Assembly (NCBI GenBank): GCA_947624655.1
Contig: CANQLH010000012.1
Location: forward strand, 1 to 47,478
Direction of reading: 5' to 3'
DNA: 47,478 nt
Origin: an uncultured Clostridia bacterium
GTDB lineage: Bacteria; Bacillota; Clostridia; TANB77; CAG-508
The first letter of the stretch is position 1. Each line of letters starts with the position of its first letter. This document shows, piece by piece, positions 1 to 7,695 of this stretch. Both the position numbers and the translations under genes were made by a program. Below the pieces are notes generated by a model that was not told the DNA's origin, did not search any database, and saw nothing but the letters and a program-made list of their open reading frames with translations.

Positions 1-105
1 CTTATATTATCAAGAGTACGTGCTTTTCTTTTAGTACTTCAGAAGCTTTTTTTATTTAAAACCATTATCAAGTAACCTATTTTGCAATTTTTTATCAATT
101 TTATA

Positions 106-135
106 TTGACATTTACAATAATTTAATGATATAAT
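106..135 (+). promoter_or_regulatory. SigmaA-type promoter
   Basis: TTGACA (106-111), an 18-base spacer and TATAAT (130-135) are perfect consensus hexamers. The predicted start near 142 would give a leader of about 95 bases. The leader begins with a small hairpin (GCTAGA-ACAA-TCTAGC, 146-161) and holds a second short stem (CCTG/CAGG) before the gene at 239. Confidence 0.75.
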
Positions 136-238
136 ATGTTAAATTGCTAGAACAATCTAGCATCCAAATTTTATTCTCCTGTTTTACAGGTTATATATAT
201 TCAACAATAGTAAAAAATATTTTTAGGAGGTAATACTC

Positions 239-799
239 ATGAAAGAAAAACGGTATTTTTGTGACTATTGGTTCGGTGAACCTACGAAAGTAACAACGTT
301 AATCCTGATCTCGTCTCTCATTCTTATTACATTTTTCGGTAGTATCATTGGTTATAATGTGATTATGTCTAATTATGGGTATGAACTTAATTTATATTCC
401 GTGGAAACATATGAATATCTTGATGAAATTGCTAATAATGTTATAAAAAAGGGCGTTGGCATTGATTTATTATCACTACCAGATGATGTCGTTAAATATG
501 AAATAACTACTGAAAACGATGAAATCATATTTAAATATTATTTAGATAATAATAAGGATATGGCATATGCTGTCTCTGCAAATATGACTGTCAAATTATC
601 TAATGATTTTAGTATAATTTCAAAGAAACCAAATTATTCCTCTGAAGAAGAATATGTAAAAAGCATAAAATATGACATTGGACGTGACTCCATATTGATT
701 GGATTTTTCGCGTGGGCTATAATTATGTGTTTAATTCTTATTGGTGGTACAATTGGTGCTTATATATCCAGGTCACACAAAAGCAAAAATCTTTCATGA
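239..799 (+). CDS. hypothetical membrane protein, 186 aa
   Basis: I do not recognise this family. The start is set by a strong AGGAGG ending nine bases before ATG, and a consensus promoter lies upstream. The protein has a short charged N-terminus, a hydrophobic segment at about residues 19-42, an extracytoplasmic region of about 105 residues, and a second hydrophobic segment at about 152-177 followed by a basic tail. This suggests a two-pass membrane protein with an exposed domain. It is monocistronic and ends just before a bidirectional terminator. Codon 5 (251-253) is CGG. It is the only in-frame CGG I found in the window that is not followed by a +1 frame change; if CGG always shifted here, only an 18-codon reading frame would be made. 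It may be recently acquired, or it may show that CGG can sometimes be read in frame. Confidence 0.6.
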   Translation: MKEKRYFCDYWFGEPTKVTTLILISSLILITFFGSIIGYNVIMSNYGYELNLYSVETYEYLDEIANNVIKKGVGIDLLSLPDDVVKYEITTENDEIIFKYYLDNNKDMAYAVSANMTVKLSNDFSIISKKPNYSSEEEYVKSIKYDIGRDSILIGFFAWAIIMCLILIGGTIGAYISRSHKSKNLS

Positions 800-803
800 A
801 AAA

Positions 804-827
804 ATGGGAGCATTGCTCCCATTTTTT
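804..827. terminator. bidirectional intrinsic terminator
   Basis: A perfect 8-bp stem ATGGGAGC/GCTCCCAT with a 3-base loop is flanked by A-run and T-run on the two sides, so it can terminate both the + strand membrane gene and the - strand tRNA-Lys transcript. Confidence 0.85.
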
Positions 828-894
828 CATCTTTCTAAATCCAATTCTTTATCTCTTACTTGCGAATCTAGATTTGTATCTAAAACCTCTGAAA

Positions 895-971
895 TGGTGC
901 GCCATAGAGGATTTGAACCTCCGACCATTTGATTAAGAGTCAACTGCTCTACCAACTGAGCTAATGGCGCA
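895..971 (-). tRNA. tRNA-Lys (anticodon CTT)
   Basis: The reverse complement folds as a full cloverleaf: acceptor TGCGCCA/TGGCGCA, D arm with AGCTCAGTTGGTAGAGC, anticodon loop CTCTTAA (anticodon CTT), T loop TTCAAAT, and an encoded CCA (895-897). It decodes AAG. It has its own consensus promoter upstream and shares the terminator at 804-827. Confidence 0.95.
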
Positions 972-1019
972 TTTACTAAAATTTTATTTTTTAGTTGTCA
1001 CATTTTGTGAACGTTAATT

Positions 1020-1048
1020 ATTATAATATTTTATCGGCTATTTGTCAA
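1020..1048 (-). promoter_or_regulatory. promoter of tRNA-Lys
   Basis: On the minus strand TTGACA (1048-1043), a 17-base spacer and TATAAT (1025-1020) match the SigmaA consensus perfectly. The distance to the tRNA 5' end at 971 is about 50 bases. Confidence 0.85.
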
Positions 1049-1097
1049 TAGTTAATAAGTTATTTAATTTAAAATAATTGTAATTTTGCATTTTTTC

Positions 1098-1127
1098 AAA
1101 AAATTCGCTACACTTAAAGCGTAGCGA
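1098..1127 (-). terminator. terminator of spoVG
   Basis: Stem TCGCTACGCTT/AAGTGTAGCGA on the minus strand (one G-U pair there, but an A-C mismatch on the plus strand), followed by T6. This fixes the direction as spoVG. Confidence 0.8.
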
Positions 1128-1161
1128 GTTTTTAATAGAATATTAAAATATACAATATTTA

Positions 1162-1434
1162 TTATTCTGCTGATTCTTCTGTCTCAGGAGCTTCATAAGC
1201 TTCTAAAATAGCGCTTTGAATCTTCTCTCTTGTATCAGCATTGATTGGATGAGCTATATCTTTAAATTCTCCGTTAGGAGTTTTTCTACTAGGCATAGCT
1301 ATAAATAATCCATTTTGGCTTTCGATAACTTTAATATCGTGTATAACGAATTCATTATCAAAAGTTACAGAAGCAACAGCTTTCATTCTGTTTTCTGAAT
1401 TAACTTTTCTTAAACGTACGTCTGTTATTTTCAT
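1162..1434 (-). CDS. spoVG: SpoVG family RNA/DNA-binding regulator
   Basis: This 90-aa protein matches SpoVG along its whole length: [11 protein letters not shown] start, the [13 protein letters not shown] strand, the [10 protein letters not shown] motif, and the [13 protein letters not shown] segment that ends the conserved fold. The acidic tail APETEESAE is variable in the family. SpoVG is a small regulator linked to sporulation, cell wall and virulence control in Firmicutes; nucleic acid binding is known for the family and not shown here. AGGCGGTGA precedes the ATG. The gene is monocistronic between a SigmaH-type promoter and its own terminator, as for spoVG in Bacillus, where SigmaH controls it. 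Confidence 0.95.
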   Translation of the reverse strand: MKITDVRLRKVNSENRMKAVASVTFDNEFVIHDIKVIESQNGLFIAMPSRKTPNGEFKDIAHPINADTREKIQSAILEAYEAPETEESAE

Positions 1435-1460
1435 GTTTTGTTCACCGCCTTATAAATGTT

Positions 1461-1493
1461 ATAATTTTGTACTTTTTTTATGTACAAAATTAT
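1461..1493. promoter_or_regulatory. perfect 12-bp inverted repeat at the spoVG transcription start
   Basis: ATAATTTTGTAC and GTACAAAATTAT are perfect inverted arms (1461-1472 and 1482-1493) separated by nine T-rich bases. The element touches the -10 of the SigmaH-like promoter and covers the expected start site, so it could be an operator for a dimeric repressor or a 5' hairpin in the spoVG mRNA. Confidence 0.5.
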
Positions 1494-1521
1494 TATTCTA
1501 CAAAAAATTTATTTTTCCTTC
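1493..1521 (-). promoter_or_regulatory. SigmaH-type promoter of spoVG
   Basis: The minus strand reads GAAGGAAAA, 11 bases, GTAGAATAA. This fits the Bacillus SigmaH consensus (RNAGGAWWW, 11-12, RNNGAATWW) at every fixed position, and spoVG is the classic SigmaH target. Confidence 0.7.
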
Positions 1522-1609
1522 TATTTTTTACAAATTTTATATAATATCCCTTTAAATTTATCTTTATTTGTTATATAATTTTATTAAATATTATTTTAAA
1601 GAGGTTTTT

Positions 1610-2318
1610 ATGAAATTATTTAAAAAAATTTTATTAGTTATAGCTATCATTATTACTATAATACTTTTTTATTGTGTGTTAAATGGATACTTTTTATACA
1701 AAGAAGCTATTGATGAAAAAAGTATAAATGATAGGATCTCAAATTTGCAAAATGATGAACATTTTGTTCATTATTCGGATATTCCAGATTATTATGCAAA
1801 TGCTGTCATTTCTATTGAAGATCATAGATTTTATTATCACAAAGGGCTTGATATTATATCTACTTTACGTGCATTAGTTACTAATATAAAAGCTAGGGAT
1901 ATTAAAGAAGGTGGAAGTTCTATAACCCAACAAGTTGCAAAAAATTTATGTTTTACTCAGGAGAAAAATCTATATAGAAAAATTGCTGAACTTTTTGTCG
2001 TATATAACCTTGAAAAAGATTTTTCAAAAGAAGAAATTTTTGAATTATATATAAATAATATATATTATGGAAATGGTTATTATAACATATATGATGCAAG
2101 CATGCGGTTATTTTGGTAAAGCACCTTCTGATTTAGACCTTTATGAAGCAACTCTTCTTGCAGGTGTTCCTAATGCTCCTTCTATTTATGCTCCTACAAC
2201 AAATTTAACTCTTGCAGAAGAAAGACAATGTCAAGTATTAGATGCAATGGTAGAATTTGGCAAACTTTCTCAGGAAGAAGCTAATAACATAAAGTCTTTG
2301 CAAAAGACAAAAAAATAA
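1610..2318 (+). CDS. mtgA: monofunctional peptidoglycan glycosyltransferase (GT51), read through a CGG +1 site
   Basis: GT51 enzymes polymerise lipid II into glycan strands at the outer membrane face. The start at 1610 follows AAAGAGG; a further upstream in-frame ATG lacks a site. Residues about 4-24 form the membrane anchor. Catalytic EDHRFYYHKG lies at residues 70-79, followed by GGSSITQQ and KNLY(R)K motifs. There is no transpeptidase domain, so it is monofunctional (235 aa after correction). The frame breaks at codon 166, CGG (2105-2107); skipping the C gives DASMGYFGKAPSDL, the conserved YFGK motif, and the reading frame continues to 2318. Without this shift the enzyme loses its last quarter. 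See the CGG recoding finding. A true pseudogene is possible but less likely given the same signature in essential genes. Confidence 0.85.
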
Positions 2319-2338
2319 TGAATGGCTTTTAGTTTACA

Positions 2339-2383
2339 TTAGACAAGAAAAATTATGGATTGCTTCCACGTTTTCTTGTCTAA
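2339..2383. repeat. 13-bp perfect inverted repeat between convergent genes
   Basis: TTAGACAAGAAAA (2339-2351) and TTTTCTTGTCTAA (2371-2383) enclose a 19-base loop between the converging glycosyltransferase and DUF378 genes. It lacks a long T-run on either side, so it may be a weak bidirectional terminator. Confidence 0.5.
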
Positions 2384-2393
2384 CATAAATTTA

Positions 2394-2588
2394 CTAATCA
2401 TTATTTGAGAATAATATTTTTATTCCCCATAATCCAGAAATACCTACTAAGATATATATTATTCTGCTAAGAACAGACATTGTGCCAAAAATTGCATCAA
2501 CAAGGTTAAAATTAAATATGCCTATAAGTCCCCAATTGATAGCACCTATTATTATTAAAACTAAAGCAATTGTGTCTATAACTTTCAT
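2394..2588 (-). CDS. DUF378 family small membrane protein
   Basis: A 64-aa hydrophobic protein with the DUF378 pattern: ALVLIIIGAINWGLIGIFNFNLVDAIFG followed by a second hydrophobic segment RIIYILVGISGLWGI (given here as two parts of one continuous match). I chose the ATG at 2588, seven to nine bases after AAAGGA, over the ATG three codons upstream, which overlaps the ribosome site. Two membrane helices are predicted. The function of DUF378 proteins is unknown. It is transcribed alone. Confidence 0.8.
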   Translation of the reverse strand: MKVIDTIALVLIIIGAINWGLIGIFNFNLVDAIFGTMSVLSRIIYILVGISGLWGIKILFSNND

Positions 2589-2714
2589 AATTACCATCCT
2601 TTCAAAATTTGCTTTTATATATTTTATTATAATTCGTTTTCTATAAAATTATTCATATATTTTTTTATTTTGAAAAAAATGTTAATTATGTAAAAAATTT
2701 TTATGGAAGCTCTT

Positions 2715-4798
2715 TTACCAAGGACCTCCGTCCACCGCCTCCAGAGCCTCCTCCTGATGAACCACCACCAGATGAGCCTCCTCCACTTGAGCCACCTCCA
2801 CCACTGCTTGATGGGCTAGATGACATCGCAATTTGTGCTGATTCCATTGTGTTATTCATAAAATGATTAAAACTATGCATACTAAATGTGCTATATCCTA
2901 CATACCAATCTGGAGCTTGCATTGCTATTGTCTCAAATTGTTTCATCCATACGTCTGATACTCCTAGTGCATAAGTATATGGAAGAATATTATAAAAGTA
3001 TTCTGGATTTTTCATAACTAAAGCTTCTAGCTGAGGCTTTTCTGCTGTTTCCAAAAATCTTTTAAACCCGCTTAACTTTCCTAACATTTCAGTTCCAAAA
3101 GGTGTTCTTTTCGGCATTATTTTCATAAATAATATTATAATAGCCACACATATTATTCCAATAATATATGTAATTAAGTATATCGTATTGTCAATTAGTG
3201 CAGGTAGCATTATTGTTGCCCAAAATGCTCCTGAAAATCCTAATCCCCAAATTACTTCAATTATTTTTACAAATATTGGATCTTTTCCAAATACCTTACT
3301 AAATATGAATGAAAAACCAATTCCAGGAAATAATAATGCAAATAATAATTGTAGCATATCTGTTCCATAATATTCTGTAAAAGGTTTAATCGTAATTAAT
3401 ATAAATGTCAAAATAATCATTATTATAAGCCATTTTCTTTTTCCGCTTGCAGATGATTCAAATATTTTATTTTTGCTTTCTTTCCTATTCATATTATTTT
3501 TTATTCTATCTAATGTCTTATAAAAACTATTATATAAATCATTTGCCGTAACAGACATTTTTTCAGATGTATCTGTTTCTGACTCCGTTGCCTGAGATAA
3601 ATTAAGTTTTTCATCATTTTGCTTAGCTAATTCTATCATTTCTTTAACTTTAGTCATATTAATATTTTTAAAGCCTTTAGATGGTAAAAATAATCCATTC
3701 TGCTCAGCTAATTCCATTACTTCTTTAACTTTTGCCATATTAATGTTATTAGTATTTTTAAATAATCCATTAAAGAATATTTTTTCATTTTCATTATTTC
3801 CATCATATTCTTTTAATTTAGTTATCTTAAAGCTCTTAAATGTTGAAAATAATCCATTTTGCTCAGTTTCTTCAATTTTTAAGTAACCTTTATTAGCTAA
3901 ATAGATAAGTAGTGATATAACTCCTTTAGTATCAGCTTCTCCATTATACAAAAAGCCTACCTCGGCTGAATTATATCCTTCTGGCGGATAAAATTCTACT
4001 GTTTCTATAACCTCTTTGTCTTTTCCATATTTAGCCCACAACCTATCAGCAATTAAAACGCAAGCTAAAGAAAAGATTATGACTGCAATAGAATACATAT
4101 CTACATTTGTTTTTGCATTAGCAAAATATCCTTCTGGTAATGTAAGCCTTACTGTTAATCCTTCTCTTTCATTTAAAGTATTATTTACCGAACCCGTTAT
4201 TACATTTTCATTTACAGTGTAAGAAATATTTGAGCTATTGCTTGAACCTCTATATCCACTTGAAAACCCTAATAATGATTCGTCAAATGACTTTGGCATT
4301 GTAATTTTAAATGTTACATTACTTATGTTTGTATCCCATTCATCGCCTATTAAATTATAATACAACTCATCTGCATTTTTTAATGGATCTTTTCCTATAT
4401 TATATGTGTATTTTATAATATAAGAGTGTCTTCCATTTACTGTTTTATTACTGCTACCTATTTTTATAACTTTATATCCACTTTCAGTAGAAGTAGTATA
4501 GTTTTCACTAACACTAATATCACTTATTTTTGCTCTATTGCTTGATTTAGTCCCATCTAATCTTGTTATAGAATTTTTTAACGGTATTTTTCTAAATATT
4601 CCGATGTCCTGCCATATTAAAATAAACATTTATTGTTTCTGTTATATCAAATGTATTATCCTCATTTACTACCATATTAATATCATAGCTTTCTATTGTG
4701 TAATTACCTAAAGACGTTATTGCATATGATTTGATAGGGACAATTATAAATAATAACAAAATAAAAACAAAAACATACTTTAAATATTGTTTTTTCAT
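2715..4798 (-). CDS. DUF2207 membrane protein, copy A (two CGG +1 sites)
   Basis: DUF2207 proteins are predicted membrane proteins, often beside lemA; function unknown. Signal-like helix at residues 5-26, an extracytoplasmic DUF2207 domain to about 260, a helix near 250-270, a cytoplasmic part with coiled-coil-like ENEKIFFNGLF region, two to four helices near 470-560, and a Gly/Ser-rich C-terminus. Two frame breaks occur, each at in-frame CGG. Codon 66 (4603-4601): skipping C gives AGHGIFRKIPLK, the conserved N-terminal family motif. Codon 690 (2730-2728): skipping C gives GGGGGPW and stop at 2715, the usual G-rich-W end of the family; without it the protein ends in an atypical RRSLVKELP tail. 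Corrected length 693 aa. It is near identical to copy B over the first 300 residues, then diverges and has an extra linker repeat. Confidence 0.8.
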
Positions 4799-4799
4799 T

Positions 4800-4950
4800 T
4801 TACAAATCCACCTTTATATTACTTTTTTTTCACATCTTTTTACTACTTCAACTAAATTTGGAATTAAATCCCATCTTTTTTTTAATATAAATCCATTGTC
4901 GAAAATGCTTCTTTTACAATGTTACTCTACTTTACCAAAGAATTATATTT
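4800..4950 (-). pseudogene. lemA remnant upstream of DUF2207 copy A
   Basis: The sequence 4800-4835 matches the last codons of intact lemA (9679-9707), and 4836-4945 matches its 5' part (about 10050-10165, coding for the WDLIPNLVEVV and STMD region). About 340 bases of the middle are deleted. The stop-start coupling to DUF2207 (TAAAATG) is preserved. This shows the DUF2207-lemA pair was duplicated and one lemA then decayed. Confidence 0.75.
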
Positions 4951-4951
4951 T

Positions 4952-5068
4952 TTACAATATACATGGTCCTAATCCTTTTTTTATTTTTTTTGCAATATCA
5001 TCAGCTACTTTTCCATTGTCCAAACCTTTATAACCTGCTTTATTATATAAATCATTTCTATTTTCCAA
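4952..5068 (-). CDS. possible 38-aa peptide or gene remnant
   Basis: An open frame from TTG at 5068 encodes a small basic peptide containing NKAGYKGLDNGKVADDIAKK and ending KKGLGPCIL. It overlaps the end of the 142-aa gene by eleven bases. No clear ribosome site is visible and I do not recognise it. It may be the tail of a lost gene rather than a real peptide; the stretch 4950-5057 holds nothing else. Confidence 0.25.
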   Translation of the reverse strand: MENRNDLYNKAGYKGLDNGKVADDIAKKIKKGLGPCIL

Positions 5069-5487
5069 TACTATTAATAAAATTTATTATCTTTCTGAAA
5101 ATATTCTCTTTCTTTATAATTACTAATTCCTTGTTTTTGTTAGTTTCACTTTCACATATTTTATCAGCAGTATCCTTAAATAGTTCTTTAATTTCAATAT
5201 TCCTGCGAGATTCTTCATTCTTTTTGTATTGACTCAATAACCATTTTTTATGTTCTGCGTCTTTTGTCCAAAATTTATAGTTTATCACAGCTAAAATATT
5301 TAAAGTATCTTTGCTTAGTTGTTGACTCTCAAAATCAACAACACCGGTTAAGATGATTTTTATAATTTTTTAGAGCATCTTTTTTTAGCACATCAATAAA
5401 CTTTGTTGGGATTTGCATAAAATATTTCTCTTCCATATTCTGCAATACTTCCAAAGTTTCTGCATAAGCATAACATTTATTAAACAT
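5058..5487 (-). CDS. hypothetical protein, 142 aa, read through a CGG +1 site
   Basis: The start at 5487 follows GAGGGTGA and overlaps the end of the upstream metallopeptidase gene by eight bases, implying translational coupling. Frame 1 runs MFNKCYAYAETLEVLQN to codon 47, then CGG (5346-5344) and soon stops. Skipping the C gives NGVVDFESQQLSKDTLNI and runs without a stop to 5058. The result resembles small clostridial proteins with an initial MFNKCYxEAxEVL, then KIPxKFI, and a LSxETLxILAVINYKYW-like core, which supports the joined reading; I know no function for them. The C-terminus is charged and helical with a short amphipathic end. No single-ORF caller would find this gene whole. Confidence 0.6.
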
Positions 5488-7339
5488 TTAAATCTTCACC
5501 CTCATTTTCTAAATTTTTATCTTCAGTTGACAAATCTTCCATAGCCCTCTGTAGTGACTGAATTGTAACATTCCCCTTTATAGTTTTGTCTTCTATTTGA
5601 GATGGAGTTATTTTCTTCCTTGTGGCATTTCTAATCGATTCAAGTACTCTTTCCCTCTCCTCCAAAGCTTCTTCAATCCTCTTTTTTTCATTCTGAATAA
5701 TTATTTTTGGTGCTTGCTTTTCTTGATATTTTCTCAATCTAGTAGTTCGATTTTCAATTTGCTTTTTTCTACTTTCAAGTTTAAGCTCATTAACACTTTC
5801 GAAATTCTTTGTTTCTTGCGGTCTCTCCATTTCATTAAATTTTGTTGATACAAAAACTTGTCCATTCTCATCATAAACTATATAATTACCATTTTCATCT
5901 TCAACAGCTTCAATTATTTCTATAGAATATTCTTTACTTATTCGTTCTCTTAATTCTGTCAATCTTTCGCTTACTACTCGCGTATATTCCATTGTATCAA
6001 GATTTTCACTACAAGTATCTACAAAAAGCGTAGATACTTTTTCATATTCACCATTTTCTTGTAAATTATATAACTCAAAGACGGCTCCACTATCTATATA
6101 ATTGTTATATGCTATCTTTAAGTTCTCAAATGCTAAATTGTTTTCGTTAATATACTGTGCTACACCTATAAAATATGTAAACCATTGAGATAAATCTTCA
6201 TTATGAAAATCTTTTTCTCCATCATATAATGCTGTCATTATTGATGAAAAATACTCGTCTTCTAGTGATGGATATTTTCCGGCCAATTCCCAAAATGTCT
6301 TCCCAAATTCATCTTTCATAAGCATTTTTATTTTTGCAGAAACATCTGACTCTTTAAAGTTTTTAAATTTAATTCCACTATTTACTAATACTTGTGTTTT
6401 CCACTCTAAGCCCTCTAAATTACTCAATATATCAGGTTTTGATTGTTCTATTATTCTTTGTATTGTTTGTACGCTAATAGTTTTAGAAAAAACTTTATAC
6501 ATTTCAATAATATTGTTTAATGTATCTTGTAACTCGGTAGGAGTTTCTATTCTATCTTTCAATAATGCATCTATATATACTTGCATTATTTCTTCCTGTG
6601 CATTTTTTAATTTTTCATTATTAATATCCTTTTCTTCTTCCCCCATTATTGCAGAAAGAAGTCTGCTTATATTGTCTTGCTCTCTCATTTTTTTTTCAAT
6701 TATTTCTCTTTCATGTTTGTAAATTACATCAAAATTCATTAAAAATATTTCTCCAAAACTATCAACTTCTTCATATATAAATTCTTCAAATTTATCTGCA
6801 TGATTAAAATACAAATCTATTAATTCATTTTTTCCCAATAAATTGGTAATTTTGGTAACAGATTCTGTTAATATTGGATATCCTTTTGATATTACTTTGT
6901 TTTTAACTTTCTTATCTCTTTCTTGAGTCATCATTTGAACAAATCCCTCGTTCCAGCCTCTTCCAAGATTAACTGTCCTTTCTTCATCAAGATCAATTAT
7001 TTCGTATTCTCTATCAAATCCTGTATTTCTCTCGTCTGAAACAATAGCATGTAAAAATTCATGAAAAAAATTAGACTTAAACAGCTCATCTTCTAAACCT
7101 TTCTTTACTTGTATTTTTTTTTCTTCTAAATTATAACATCCTATAATACTTGGTTTTGTGATATCTAACTTTTCTGTAATTTCAATTTTATCAATGGTGC
7201 TTTTTGCTCTTTCAATTAATTCTTCTCTTGAAACAAAATCTCCAAATACTTCACCAAATTCATTAATTGCATTTTCTAAATAACTTAATGCTTCTTCACT
7301 AAAGTTTTTATCTTTAAATATTTCTCTTATAGATTCCAT
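5480..7339 (-). CDS. putative zinc metallopeptidase-like protein (HEXXH), 619 aa
   Basis: I chose the ATG at 7339, seven bases after GGAGG, rather than the in-frame ATG 21 bases upstream. An HEXXH motif (HEFLHAIV, residues 93-100) is followed about 36 residues later by GRGWNEGFVQMM, whose Glu could be the third zinc ligand as in gluzincin-like peptidases. No signal peptide is visible, so it is probably cytoplasmic or exported unconventionally. Residues about 110-470 are helical without a domain I recognise, and residues about 495-600 form a strongly charged coiled coil (KNFESVNELKLESRKKQ, then Glu/Lys-rich). No in-frame CGG. It is co-transcribed with the 72-aa gene upstream and the 142-aa gene downstream. 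The activity is inferred from one motif only. Confidence 0.55.
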   Translation of the reverse strand: MESIREIFKDKNFSEEALSYLENAINEFGEVFGDFVSREELIERAKSTIDKIEITEKLDITKPSIIGCYNLEEKKIQVKKGLEDELFKSNFFHEFLHAIVSDERNTGFDREYEIIDLDEERTVNLGRGWNEGFVQMMTQERDKKVKNKVISKGYPILTESVTKITNLLGKNELIDLYFNHADKFEEFIYEEVDSFGEIFLMNFDVIYKHEREIIEKKMREQDNISRLLSAIMGEEEKDINNEKLKNAQEEIMQVYIDALLKDRIETPTELQDTLNNIIEMYKVFSKTISVQTIQRIIEQSKPDILSNLEGLEWKTQVLVNSGIKFKNFKESDVSAKIKMLMKDEFGKTFWELAGKYPSLEDEYFSSIMTALYDGEKDFHNEDLSQWFTYFIGVAQYINENNLAFENLKIAYNNYIDSGAVFELYNLQENGEYEKVSTLFVDTCSENLDTMEYTRVVSERLTELRERISKEYSIEIIEAVEDENGNYIVYDENGQVFVSTKFNEMERPQETKNFESVNELKLESRKKQIENRTTRLRKYQEKQAPKIIIQNEKKRIEEALEERERVLESIRNATRKKITPSQIEDKTIKGNVTIQSLQRAMEDLSTEDKNLENEGEDLNV

Positions 7340-7381
7340 AATTTTTCCTCCACAAATCATTTGTGTATTGTAAAATAACTT

Positions 7382-7600
7382 TTACTCAACTATTCCGTCA
7401 GATATTTCGTATTTTCCTAAAATTGCTTTTTTTAACTTTTCTTTATCTTGCACTTCACATAATTTTCCGTTTTTATATTCAAAAAACTTTAATTTTTGAA
7501 TTTTGTCATTTCTATATTCTATATATGTTGTAGAATCTGCTTGAATTCTATCATTCTCATAATATATATTTCCTTCATATTCAATTTCTTTTTCTATCAT
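7382..7600 (-). CDS. hypothetical protein, 72 aa
   Basis: A short, charged, Tyr-rich protein starting MIEKEIEYEGNIYYEND, with a GGAGG site nine bases before the ATG. The pattern of short beta strands with repeated Tyr and Asn-Asp-Lys turns suggests a small beta fold. It precedes the HEXXH protein by about 42 bases on the same strand and is probably in the same operon. I do not recognise a family. Confidence 0.5.
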   Translation of the reverse strand: MIEKEIEYEGNIYYENDRIQADSTTYIEYRNDKIQKLKFFEYKNGKLCEVQDKEKLKKAILGKYEISDGIVE

Positions 7601-7695
7601 ATTTTATCTACCTCCATAAATAAAATTTTAAAAATAAGTGTTTCGAATATTTCGTATTCTCAGCTCACTAAAGTATTATTTTTATAGAGGTTCTT

